Of a DNA stretch of 17,975 nucleotides, positions 6,610 through 13,550 are shown in pieces. The notes below the pieces were generated by a model, which was given only the letters and a program-made list of their open reading frames with translations, was not told where the DNA came from and ran no database searches. The stretch comes from Bacillota bacterium. Its GTDB lineage: Bacteria > Bacillota > Clostridia > Christensenellales > Aristaeellaceae. The position numbers were made by a program, and so were the translations under genes. How positions within the stretch are numbered: the stretch's first letter is position 1; each line of letters opens with the position of its first letter. The stretch is taken from NCBI GenBank assembly GCA_019137115.1, contig JAGVSV010000067.1, forward strand, positions 1-17,975, written 5' to 3'.

Positions 6610-8115
6610 ATGCAAAAACTGAAACGGCTACTGATGCTGGCGCTGGCGCTGTCGCTGCTTGTGGGCACAATGTCCCTGGCCGCGGCGGAAGACCTGGGCG
6701 ACAAGCCCCAACTGAAATTCCTGGTCAGCCACCGCACGTTTGACCCCAACGAGGATCTGGCGGTCAAGTACATGCGGGAACTGTCCGGGTACGACGTCGT
6801 GTTTGAAATGCTGCCGCAAGACAACGGCGATGAAAAGCTGATGCTGGAACTGTCCGCGGGCACGGACTTTGACATCATCGAGCTGGGCACCACGATGTTC
6901 GGCCGCCTGACCGACCTGGGCGTGCTGGCACCGCTGGATGACGCGCTGGCCAAATACGGCGCCACCCTGCTGGCGGCGGAGCCCAAGGTGCTTTGGGACG
7001 CGGCAAAGAACGCCGCGGGTGAGATCGTGGCCCTGCCGCGCCAGGTGGGCGCGCCGGACTACGGCCATGCCAAGGGCACGCGCGGTGACGGCGCGCTGTA
7101 CACCAAACCCGAGATCCTGGAGGAGCTGAAGCTCGAAGTGCCCAAGACGCTGGACGAGTTCACCGCCTTCCTGCAAGCCATCAAGGACGCCAAAGGCGTG
7201 GCGCCGCTGACGCTGGACCGGGGCACCTGGATGGTGTGGGACATCATGACCGCCTTCAACCTGCCGCACATCACCTGGATTGAAGACGAAAACGGCATGG
7301 AGAACATCCTGGAAAAACCGGCCTACCGCGAGTACATCCGCTACATGGCCAGCCTCTATGAGAAGGGCCTGCTGGACCCGGACTACCCGGTCAACACCGG
7401 CGAAAACAGGGACCAGAAGTTCACCACCGACGGCGCGTATGTCGGGCAGTACGCGTTCTGGCAGATCCCCAGCCTGATCACGGGGCTGACGGCGAGCAAC
7501 CTGTCCACCGACCTGGTGCCCTTCCGCGAGCCGCTGGCCGACGCCGACGGCAAGTACGTGCTGGTCAACCGCTACGGCGTCAACAAGTACTATGCCGTGC
7601 CGCGCTCCAGCAAGAACGTGGATCATGTGATCAACTACTTTGACATCCTCGCGCGTCCGGAAAACTTCATGATCACCCACATCGGCTATGAAGGCGTGCA
7701 CTACACCGTGGACGAGAACGGCGATTACTGGCCGATCTTCCCGGCGTTCAATGACCTGAACTGGGCCAACCAGTTCTCCAGCCTGCAGCCGGTGGCGGTG
7801 GAATACAAGCAGTGGCAGGCCCGCGCCCGCAAGACCCCGGAAATGGCCGTGGCCTATGATGCGGTGGGCGACACCCTGCCCAACGCGACGTTCCAGATTG
7901 ACCGCTCGAGCCTGTGCAACAGCCTGCCGGACGTGCAGGCCAACGTCCAGGCGCTCAACACCCTGCTGTATGACTTCACGCTCCAGGCCATCGTGGAAAA
8001 CAAAACCACGGACAAGGACTTTGATGACTTCACCGCGCGCTATATGGCCGAAGGCGGCCAGGCCACCAAGGACGCCATGAACCAGTGGGTCGCCGAAAAC
8101 TCGTTTGATTTCTAA
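6610..8115 (+). CDS. Extracellular solute-binding protein of the sugar ABC importer
   Basis: 501 aa, preceded by AGGAG at a good distance from the ATG. The N-terminus is a clear signal peptide: basic MQKLKRL, a hydrophobic core, then SLAAAED, suggesting signal peptidase I cleavage after Ala26. The remainder has the bilobal binding-protein look, with FDIIELGTTMFGRLTDLGVLAPLDDALAKYG (split here by residues about 75-105), a hinge-like YTKPEILEELKLEVPKTLDE and a C-terminal TLLYDFTLQAIV region, as in LplA/YtcQ-type proteins of about 500 aa. It would capture the oligosaccharide outside the cell and deliver it to the two permeases encoded just upstream. Unlike most Gram-positive binding proteins it has no lipobox cysteine: there is no Cys in the signal region at all. 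It may therefore be held by the signal anchor or other means, or released. The substrate is unknown. Confidence 0.9.
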   Translation: MQKLKRLLMLALALSLLVGTMSLAAAEDLGDKPQLKFLVSHRTFDPNEDLAVKYMRELSGYDVVFEMLPQDNGDEKLMLELSAGTDFDIIELGTTMFGRLTDLGVLAPLDDALAKYGATLLAAEPKVLWDAAKNAAGEIVALPRQVGAPDYGHAKGTRGDGALYTKPEILEELKLEVPKTLDEFTAFLQAIKDAKGVAPLTLDRGTWMVWDIMTAFNLPHITWIEDENGMENILEKPAYREYIRYMASLYEKGLLDPDYPVNTGENRDQKFTTDGAYVGQYAFWQIPSLITGLTASNLSTDLVPFREPLADADGKYVLVNRYGVNKYYAVPRSSKNVDHVINYFDILARPENFMITHIGYEGVHYTVDENGDYWPIFPAFNDLNWANQFSSLQPVAVEYKQWQARARKTPEMAVAYDAVGDTLPNATFQIDRSSLCNSLPDVQANVQALNTLLYDFTLQAIVENKTTDKDFDDFTARYMAEGGQATKDAMNQWVAENSFDF

Positions 8116-8140
8116 GGAAACACGCATTGCGTAAACGAAC

Positions 8141-8170
8141 CCGCCGGCAGGGAGGAAACCCTGCCGGCGG
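8141..8170 (+). other. Perfect 12-bp intercistronic hairpin between binding protein and flavoenzyme genes
   Basis: CCGCCGGCAGGG (8141-8152) pairs with CCCTGCCGGCGG (8159-8170) without a mismatch, across the loop AGGAAA. It is as strong as a terminator stem but is followed by ACTTCATATC, with no U-tract. In binding-protein operons such stems commonly stabilise the upstream message or let only part of the transcripts continue, so higher expression of the binding protein than of the flavoenzymes is a reasonable inference. Confidence 0.75.
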
Positions 8171-8190
8171 ACTTCATATCAGGAGGACAT

Positions 8191-9549
8191 ATGGGACAGT
8201 ATATGATGCCCGCCCGGGCCATCCCGCTGTATGACGGCTATGACGTGCTGGTGGTTGGCGGCGGGCCGGCCGGATGCACCGCCGCCATCGCCGCCGCGCG
8301 CGAGGGCAAGCGCACGCTGCTGCTGGAACAGACCGGCGCCCTGGGCGGCATGGGCACCAGCGGCCTGGTGCCGGCGTGGTGCCCGTTTTCGGACAAGGAG
8401 AATGTCGTGTACGCCGGGCTTGCCGAAAAGATCATGGAAACGGTGAAAGCCACCATGCTGCACGTGCCCGAAACGCTGCTGGACTGGGTGCCGATTGACC
8501 CGGAGATGCTCAAAACCGTCTATGACGACATGGTGACTGACAGCGGCGCTGAGGTGCTGTTCAACACCTTCGTGTCCGGGGTGGAAACCGACGGCAACGG
8601 CAATGTGACGGCGGTGTACGGCTCCAACAAGGAAGGCTTGTGCGCGTACCAAGCCAAAGTCTACATCGACTGCACCGGCGACGCCGACATCGCGGTGTGG
8701 GCGGGCGCGCCTTATGAAAAGGGCGACCGCGAGGGCAGGATGCAGCCCGGCTCCCACTGCTTTGTGATCAGCAATGTGGACAGCTATGCCTATATCTACG
8801 GCCCCAACCTGCACGGGGCGAACCCCGACAGCCCTGTGTACCAGATCATGCGGTCGGACAAGTACCCGCTGGTGCATGACTTTCACATGTGCAACAACTT
8901 CATCGGCCCGGGCACGGTGGGCTTTAACGCCGGGCACGTGTTTGACGTGGACAACACCAAGCCGTGGGCGCTGTCCAAAGACCTGATGCTGGGCCGCAAG
9001 ATGGCCCGACAGTTGCGCGACGGCCTGGCGGAGTTTTTCCCCGAGGCGTTCGGCAATTCCTATCTGGCGCAGACCGGCGCGCTGATGGGCATCCGAGAAA
9101 CGCGCCGCATCGTGGGCGACTATGTGGTCACCCGGGAGGACTTCATCAACCGGCGCACGTTTGAGGATGAAATCTGCCGCAACTGCTACTACATCGATGT
9201 GCACCACCAGATCGATGAAGCTAAAGAGGTCGTGGCCGGTGAAAAAACCTGGCATGACGTGGTGAGCAAGACCGAGGTGCGCTACCAGAAGGGCGAGTCC
9301 CACGGCGTGCCGTACCGGGCACTGCTGCCAAAGGGGCTGATCAACGTGATCGTGGCCGGCCGCAGCGTGTCCAGCGATCACATCGTCAACGGCAGCCTGC
9401 GCGTGATGCCGGTGTGCCTGGCGATGGGCGAAGCCGCCGGGATGGCCGCCGCCATGGCGACCGATGCGGGCGACGACTTCCGGCAGGTGGATGTACAGGC
9501 GCTGCGCGGCAAACTGCGCACAGCCGGGGCATATCTGCCCGACAAGTGA
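8191..9549 (+). CDS. FAD-dependent oxidoreductase (FAD_oxidored, PF12831-like), first of two
   Basis: 452 aa. The dinucleotide-binding motif VVGGGPAG lies at residues 21-28, followed by LLLE (43-46) for the ADP ribose and LGGMGTSGLV (51-60), the signature of the PF12831 group. The mid-protein ETRRIVGDYVVTREDF and the C-terminal VAGRSVSSDHIVNGSLRVMP and MGEAAGMAAA, which close the FAD site, are all present, so the protein is complete. No signal peptide or Tat motif: cytoplasmic. Members are often annotated only as FAD-dependent oxidoreductase, and I know of no established reaction for this subgroup. AGGAGG sits only four bases before the ATG, which is tight, but the next ATG (8203) is too far from it. 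The operon setting implies that it oxidises or reduces the imported sugar or a derivative; this is inference. Confidence 0.85.
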   Translation: MGQYMMPARAIPLYDGYDVLVVGGGPAGCTAAIAAAREGKRTLLLEQTGALGGMGTSGLVPAWCPFSDKENVVYAGLAEKIMETVKATMLHVPETLLDWVPIDPEMLKTVYDDMVTDSGAEVLFNTFVSGVETDGNGNVTAVYGSNKEGLCAYQAKVYIDCTGDADIAVWAGAPYEKGDREGRMQPGSHCFVISNVDSYAYIYGPNLHGANPDSPVYQIMRSDKYPLVHDFHMCNNFIGPGTVGFNAGHVFDVDNTKPWALSKDLMLGRKMARQLRDGLAEFFPEAFGNSYLAQTGALMGIRETRRIVGDYVVTREDFINRRTFEDEICRNCYYIDVHHQIDEAKEVVAGEKTWHDVVSKTEVRYQKGESHGVPYRALLPKGLINVIVAGRSVSSDHIVNGSLRVMPVCLAMGEAAGMAAAMATDAGDDFRQVDVQALRGKLRTAGAYLPDK

Positions 9550-9559
9550 GGCGAACGCG

Positions 9560-10939
9560 ATGTCATCCTATACGTACACGCGGGACATTCCCGTGGAACA
9601 ACCCTATGACCTGGTGGTGGCCGGCGGCGGACCGGCCGGGAGCGCCGCGGCGATCTGCGCCGCCCGCCTGGGCGCGCGCGTGCTGCTGCTGGAGGCGCTG
9701 GGCTGCCTGGGCGGCATGGGCACAGCCGGCATGGTGTGCGCGTTTGACCCGATGGCCAACGGCGTGGAGATGCTGGTGGGCGGGTTCATGCGCGAACTGG
9801 TGGAAACGCTGTATGAGCGCGGGTTCGTCAGCCCCGCCATTACCCCGGACGCCTGGCGCAAAGACTACCACCGCTGGACGCCGTTCAGCGCGGAGGGACT
9901 TAAGCTGGTGCTGGACGAGCTGGCCACGCAGGCAGGCGTCGAAGTGCGGTTCTTTACCCGCGTGATCGATGCGGACATGGCAGCGCCTGGCACCGTGCGC
10001 GGCGTCATCACCAGCAGCATTGAGGGGCTTTCGTATATCCCGGCCAAAACCTTCATCGACGCCACCGGGGACGCCGTGCTGTCGGTGGCCTGCGGCGCCG
10101 TCACGCGCCAGGCCGGGCGCGATACGCCGCACATCATGCCCGCCACGCTGCCCGCACTGTTTGCGGGGCTGGATTTTGACAAGCCCGGCTTGCGCACCCA
10201 GACCCCCGAAGTCGTGCGCCTGATCGAAGCCGAATACGCCGCCGGGTTGTTTGAGCAGGTCGACCGGCATCTGGTGGGCATGTCCCAGATCGGCCGACAC
10301 ACCGGGTACTTAAACGGCGGGCACCTGTTCGGCCTGGACGCTACCAGCGTGGCCTCGCTGACCGACGGCATGATGCAAGGGCGCCGCATCGCGCAACAGA
10401 ACGAACGGTTCTTCAAAAAATATCAGCCCAGCGCCGCCGGCATGGAGCTGGTGGCGACCCCCGTGGTGATGGGCGTGCGCGAGTCCCGCCGCGTGCTGGG
10501 CGAGTACGAGCTGACGTACGGGGACTACATGGCCAGGCGGCATTTCCACGACCAGATCGGATTGTTCAACAAGTTTGTGGACATCCACGCGTATGACACG
10601 TCCAAAGAGGAGTACGCGCGGTTCACCGGGGAGCATGACAGCGCCCGGCTTGGCAAGGGCGAATCGTTCGGTATCCCGTATGGAATTCTGGTGCCAAAAG
10701 GATTCACCAACCTGTGGGTGGCGGGGCGCTGCGCCAGCGCAGATGTGAAGGTGCAAGGGTCGATCCGCGTGATGCCCGCCTGCGCCATGATGGGCGAAGC
10801 CGCCGGTGCCGCCGCGGTGCAGGCGATGGCCACCGGCCAAACGGCCAACGGCCTGGACACTGCCGCGCTGGTGACCACCCTGCGCGCGCAAGGGGCGCAT
10901 TTGCCACAGGAGGAACTGAAACCAGAAATGACGCGCTAA
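9560..10939 (+). CDS. FAD-dependent oxidoreductase (FAD_oxidored, PF12831-like), second of two
   Basis: 459 aa from the ATG at 9560, ten bases after the previous stop. A GTGAGG sequence overlapping that stop acts as ribosome binding site, so translation is probably coupled. The open frame continues upstream to 9464 but overlaps the preceding gene and shows no family sequence there. Motifs are VAGGGPAG (20-27), LLLE (42-45), GGMGTAGMVC (51-60), then ESRRVLGEYELTYGDY and the C-terminal VAGRCASADVKVQGSIRVMP with MGEAAGAAAV. It is clearly homologous to the preceding protein but well diverged. In the central part the first has IDVHHQ where this one has VDIHAYD, which suggests different substrates or successive steps rather than a recent duplication. 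Cytoplasmic, and the last gene of the operon. Reaction unknown. Confidence 0.85.
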   Translation: MSSYTYTRDIPVEQPYDLVVAGGGPAGSAAAICAARLGARVLLLEALGCLGGMGTAGMVCAFDPMANGVEMLVGGFMRELVETLYERGFVSPAITPDAWRKDYHRWTPFSAEGLKLVLDELATQAGVEVRFFTRVIDADMAAPGTVRGVITSSIEGLSYIPAKTFIDATGDAVLSVACGAVTRQAGRDTPHIMPATLPALFAGLDFDKPGLRTQTPEVVRLIEAEYAAGLFEQVDRHLVGMSQIGRHTGYLNGGHLFGLDATSVASLTDGMMQGRRIAQQNERFFKKYQPSAAGMELVATPVVMGVRESRRVLGEYELTYGDYMARRHFHDQIGLFNKFVDIHAYDTSKEEYARFTGEHDSARLGKGESFGIPYGILVPKGFTNLWVAGRCASADVKVQGSIRVMPACAMMGEAAGAAAVQAMATGQTANGLDTAALVTTLRAQGAHLPQEELKPEMTR

Positions 10940-10961
10940 ACAGTGCGCGTATCTCCCGCGT

Positions 10962-10990
10962 TTGTTTGCTGCGCGGGGTGGTGTTATACT
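10962..10990 (+). promoter_or_regulatory. Putative extended -10 promoter of the GGDEF gene
   Basis: TGTTATACT (10982-10990) provides an extended -10 element with TATACT at 10985-10990. A poor -35, TTGTTT (10962-10967), lies 17 bp before it. The start would be near 10997. No convincing terminator separates this from the preceding flavoenzyme gene, which ends at 10939, so read-through into the GGDEF gene is also possible. Confidence 0.6.
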
Positions 10991-11005
10991 ATGCATAATA
11001 TACGG

Positions 11006-11026
11006 CGGCGCGGCGGAGCCGCGCCG
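11006..11026 (+). other. GC-rich hairpin in the leader of the GGDEF gene
   Basis: CGGCGCGGC (11006-11014) pairs perfectly with GCCGCGCCG (11018-11026) over a GGA triloop. The hairpin starts about 9 nt after the predicted transcription start and ends 6 bases before the GGAG ribosome binding site (11033-11036). There is no U-tract. It could stabilise the 5' end of the message or limit ribosome access. Confidence 0.45.
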
Positions 11027-11045
11027 TGGAATGGAGCGTTGCGGG

Positions 11046-12731
11046 ATGCGGTCTGCGCTGAGCGCTACAGGCAGCAGAATCGTCAGGGTTCTTTTTTATA
11101 GTTTGCTCGCGCTGGCGGGGCTGGTGATGCTGTGGTTTGCCATCCAGTCCGAGCAGCCTGCGGGCGCGGTCCCCGGCCGTCCGGTGCGCACGGTCAGCCG
11201 CATTCAGGTAGAGAACGCGGCGGGCGAGGTCAGGGACTATGACCTGCCCGTCACGCTCAAAACCGGCGAACCGTTCGCCATGCGCTTTCGCGTGCCCGCC
11301 GAGGACAGGCAGCCGGCGGACGTGGTGGCCGTACAGACCAACTACATGGATTTCACGGTGTGGTTTGACGGGGCGCCCATCTACGAATACCAGGTGGGGG
11401 ACAGGACGTTCATCAAAAGCGGCGGATATCTGCTGCATTTTATTCCGCTGAGGGACTGCCTGACCGACGGCACGATCGAGATTCGGGCCACGCCCCGGCC
11501 GCCGCACCTCTACGCGCAAAAGCTGAACGTGCTGTACGTGGGCAGCCCGGCACAGATCACGCTGGACCGGCTGGGCAATGACCTGCCGGTGCTGATGATC
11601 TCGCTGGTCATCATCCTGTTCTTTATCGGGATGGTACTGCTGTACCCCAGGCGGCGGCCGGCCGGGCGTGCGGACTATATGATGCTGTTCCATATGGCGT
11701 TTCTGGGGCTGATCGTGACCGGCTATATCCTGTTGCAGACCTGGACGGTCAACCGCCTGCTGCGCGATCATCACCTGCTGGTGTATGTGCTGGAGTTTAC
11801 GCTGCTGTCGGTGCTGCCGCTGCCGGTGCTGCTGATCCTGCGCCAGTACACCCAGGGCAAGCTGCACAGGCTGTTAACCTGGAATGTGCGGCTGCTGTGC
11901 CTGAACCTGCTGGCGCAATATGTGCTGTCCCTGTCGGGCATCCGGGAGATGCGGGAAATGCTGCCGGTCACCCACGCGCTGTTCGGCGTATGCTTTATTG
12001 TGGTGATCGTGGTGCTGTACGACATGCGGCGGCAGCACCGCACGCCCGAAACCAGCGCGGTACTGCTCTCGGTGCTGCCGCTGCTGGCCATCTCTACCGC
12101 AGGCATGGTGGTCTACATGATCACCGGCCTGTTGCTGACCCCGCTGGTGCTGCAAATCCCGTTTGTGGTTTTCCTGATGGCGCAGGCCGTCGCTGCGATG
12201 GAGCGGTACGCCCAGCTGCGCGAAAACGCGATGAAAATCCAGACCTACCAGCAGCTGGCCAGCACCGATCTGATGACGGGCCTGGACAACCGCAACGCGT
12301 TTAACGAGCTATCCAATGAGGTTGCCGATACGCACCAGGCCGCGTGGGTGGTCATGATGGACCTGAACAATTTAAAGCGCGTCAACGACATCCACGGGCA
12401 CCGCGTGGGCGACGAGCTGATCACCGCCTTTGCCCAGCGCATGCAACAGGAAGTACAGGCCCTATCCGGCAGCCGGATGTATCGGGTGGGCGGCGACGAG
12501 TTTTTGCTGTACGCGCTGGAGCCGCAATCCTTTGCGATGGCCGACTGGCTGGCGGGCGTGCGCAATTCGTTTGAGGACGGTTGGCCGGAGGATCTGGCCG
12601 TGCGGCCGGAGTTTTCCTACGGCGCGTTTTACCACGCCGGGCTGGAGCCGCTGGGCGCCGCGGTGCGAAAAGCCGACCAGCGCATGTACGCGGACAAGTC
12701 GGTTATGCGCCAGGCCGACGCGATGATGTAG
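11046..12731 (+). CDS. Membrane diguanylate cyclase with an extracellular sensory domain (GGDEF)
   Basis: 561 aa from the ATG at 11046, which has GGAG nine bases upstream; longer in-frame starts run through the leader hairpin. Order: a membrane segment (about 12-32), an extracellular beta-rich region (about 40-178, ending YVGSPAQITLDRLGN), about seven membrane segments (about 181-383), then a GGDEF domain (about 400-561). This resembles the 7TMR-DISM plan, in which the outer domain is thought to sense carbohydrate. The GGDEF domain keeps VMMDLNNLKRVNDIHGHRVG (435-454) with the metal-binding Asp439, and an intact GGDEF at 482-486, so cyclic di-GMP synthesis is expected. The RxxD product-inhibition site is absent. 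It lies between the import operon and the convergent glycan-degradation operon, suggesting a signal tied to that glycan. No EAL domain or c-di-GMP riboswitch is visible here. Confidence 0.88.
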   Translation: MRSALSATGSRIVRVLFYSLLALAGLVMLWFAIQSEQPAGAVPGRPVRTVSRIQVENAAGEVRDYDLPVTLKTGEPFAMRFRVPAEDRQPADVVAVQTNYMDFTVWFDGAPIYEYQVGDRTFIKSGGYLLHFIPLRDCLTDGTIEIRATPRPPHLYAQKLNVLYVGSPAQITLDRLGNDLPVLMISLVIILFFIGMVLLYPRRRPAGRADYMMLFHMAFLGLIVTGYILLQTWTVNRLLRDHHLLVYVLEFTLLSVLPLPVLLILRQYTQGKLHRLLTWNVRLLCLNLLAQYVLSLSGIREMREMLPVTHALFGVCFIVVIVVLYDMRRQHRTPETSAVLLSVLPLLAISTAGMVVYMITGLLLTPLVLQIPFVVFLMAQAVAAMERYAQLRENAMKIQTYQQLASTDLMTGLDNRNAFNELSNEVADTHQAAWVVMMDLNNLKRVNDIHGHRVGDELITAFAQRMQQEVQALSGSRMYRVGGDEFLLYALEPQSFAMADWLAGVRNSFEDGWPEDLAVRPEFSYGAFYHAGLEPLGAAVRKADQRMYADKSVMRQADAMM

Positions 12732-12747
12732 GCGGCAAGCCGCTTGG

Positions 12748-12775
12748 AAAAGGGGCCGTCCGCTTGGACAGCCCC
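12748..12775 (-). terminator. Rho-independent terminator of the glycan-degradation operon
   Basis: On the minus strand GGGGCTGTCC pairs with GGACGGCCCC as a 10-bp stem with one G-U pair over the loop AAGC (12752-12775), followed by TTTT (12748-12751). It is 21 bp after the stop of the small secreted protein gene. On the plus strand the same stem has a mismatch and no U-tract, so for the convergent GGDEF gene it would work only poorly. Confidence 0.8.
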
Positions 12776-12796
12776 CTCCTGCATGGCGAACGCGCT

Positions 12797-13495
12797 TTAC
12801 CTTACGTCGATAAACGCGATGACATCCACGCGCGAGATGGTCATTTCATTGGCATCCAGATATTCCTTCACCTGCCGGTCGAGATCCTCGCCGATCAAAA
12901 TGGTGCCGCCCGCCGGGACGCCGGCATTGTAGGCGGTATTTTCCTGCACATAGAGCAGCTTGTCCTCGCTGTCATACACGGCAAACACCACGGTGATGTC
13001 ATACACCGCCGCCTCGGTGGCGTTGACGACCGTGGCCTCCAGGTACGGCAGCTCCGAATAGCTGCTGCGCGGGGGCGCCACCCTCGCGGTGGCTTCCATG
13101 CGCTTGTAGCGCTGGTACACATTGGTGGACGCCTTCAGATCCAGCGTGTGGGAGGCGATCCCGTCCGCGGTTTTGACGTCGTCGGGGCACTCGCTAACGT
13201 ACAGGTACCCCACCTGCCCCGGCTCCAGCGTGCCCGGGAACAGCGGCACCCAGGTGCAGTCCTTGAGCTTCACGCCATCCTTGTCCAGCAGCTCGTACAG
13301 GCCTTCCTCCACCTGCAGGGTCACGTTGCCGGTGTTCTGTATTTTGGCCGACAGCACGCCTTCAAACAGCTCGTTGTAGCTGGGCAGCACCAGAAAGCGA
13401 TCCTCCAAAAGGGTGAGTTCGGCGCCCTGTTCGGCCAGCGCGGGCGTCACAAAAAGCAACAGGGCAGCCAATACCATCAAGATCCTGCGTTTCAT
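12797..13495 (-). CDS. Small secreted protein with two beta-sandwich (FxLYD-like) domains
   Basis: 232 aa with a typical signal peptide, MKRRILMVLAALLLFVTPALAEQ, where cleavage is expected after Ala21 (ALA-EQ). No lipobox cysteine, membrane anchor or cell-wall motif is visible, so it is probably released or retained in the envelope. Two segments read like short immunoglobulin-type sandwiches: about 45-120 (VLSAKIQNTGNVTLQVEEGL, then LYVSE) and about 140-232 (LEATVVNATEAAVYDITVVF, then LLYVQENTAYNAGV). The second has the N-x-T-x-x-x-V/I-x-V-x-V/F-x-x-YD pattern of FxLYD domains. No catalytic residues stand out and I do not know its function. AGGAGG upstream of the ATG at 13495 is well spaced. 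It is the last gene of the glycan operon, 55 bp behind the fucosidase. It may bind the glycan or an envelope partner, or be a separate housekeeping secretory gene. Confidence 0.7.
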   Translation of the reverse strand: MKRRILMVLAALLLFVTPALAEQGAELTLLEDRFLVLPSYNELFEGVLSAKIQNTGNVTLQVEEGLYELLDKDGVKLKDCTWVPLFPGTLEPGQVGYLYVSECPDDVKTADGIASHTLDLKASTNVYQRYKRMEATARVAPPRSSYSELPYLEATVVNATEAAVYDITVVFAVYDSEDKLLYVQENTAYNAGVPAGGTILIGEDLDRQVKEYLDANEMTISRVDVIAFIDVR

Positions 13496-13516
13496 CGTTT
13501 CCTCCTTGTTCGGTTT

Positions 13517-13536
13517 GCCCCGGAGTAAGCCGGGGC
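13517..13536 (-). other. Intercistronic hairpin between fucosidase and secreted-protein genes
   Basis: GCCCCGG (13517-13523) pairs perfectly with CCGGGGC (13530-13536) around a 6-nt loop. On the minus strand it is followed by AAACCG rather than a U-tract, so full termination is unlikely. It probably tunes or stabilises the operon message between the two genes. Confidence 0.45.
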
Positions 13537-13550
13537 GTTGTGTTGCAGCG

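Noticed and set aside
6628..8127. A 499-codon open frame on the minus strand across the binding-protein gene
   Set aside because: It mirrors the binding-protein codons, has no recognisable family or start signal, while the plus strand has a signal peptide, ribosome binding site and operon context.
8179..9381. A 400-codon minus-strand frame under the first flavoenzyme
   Set aside because: Low-complexity His/Val/Arg composition typical of an antisense shadow; the plus-strand protein has a complete FAD-binding signature.
10955..10977. Hairpin CCCGCG/CGCGGG after the second flavoenzyme as operon terminator
   Set aside because: Only six pairs with an 11-nt loop and no U-tract, and it overlaps the GGDEF promoter; not good enough to call.
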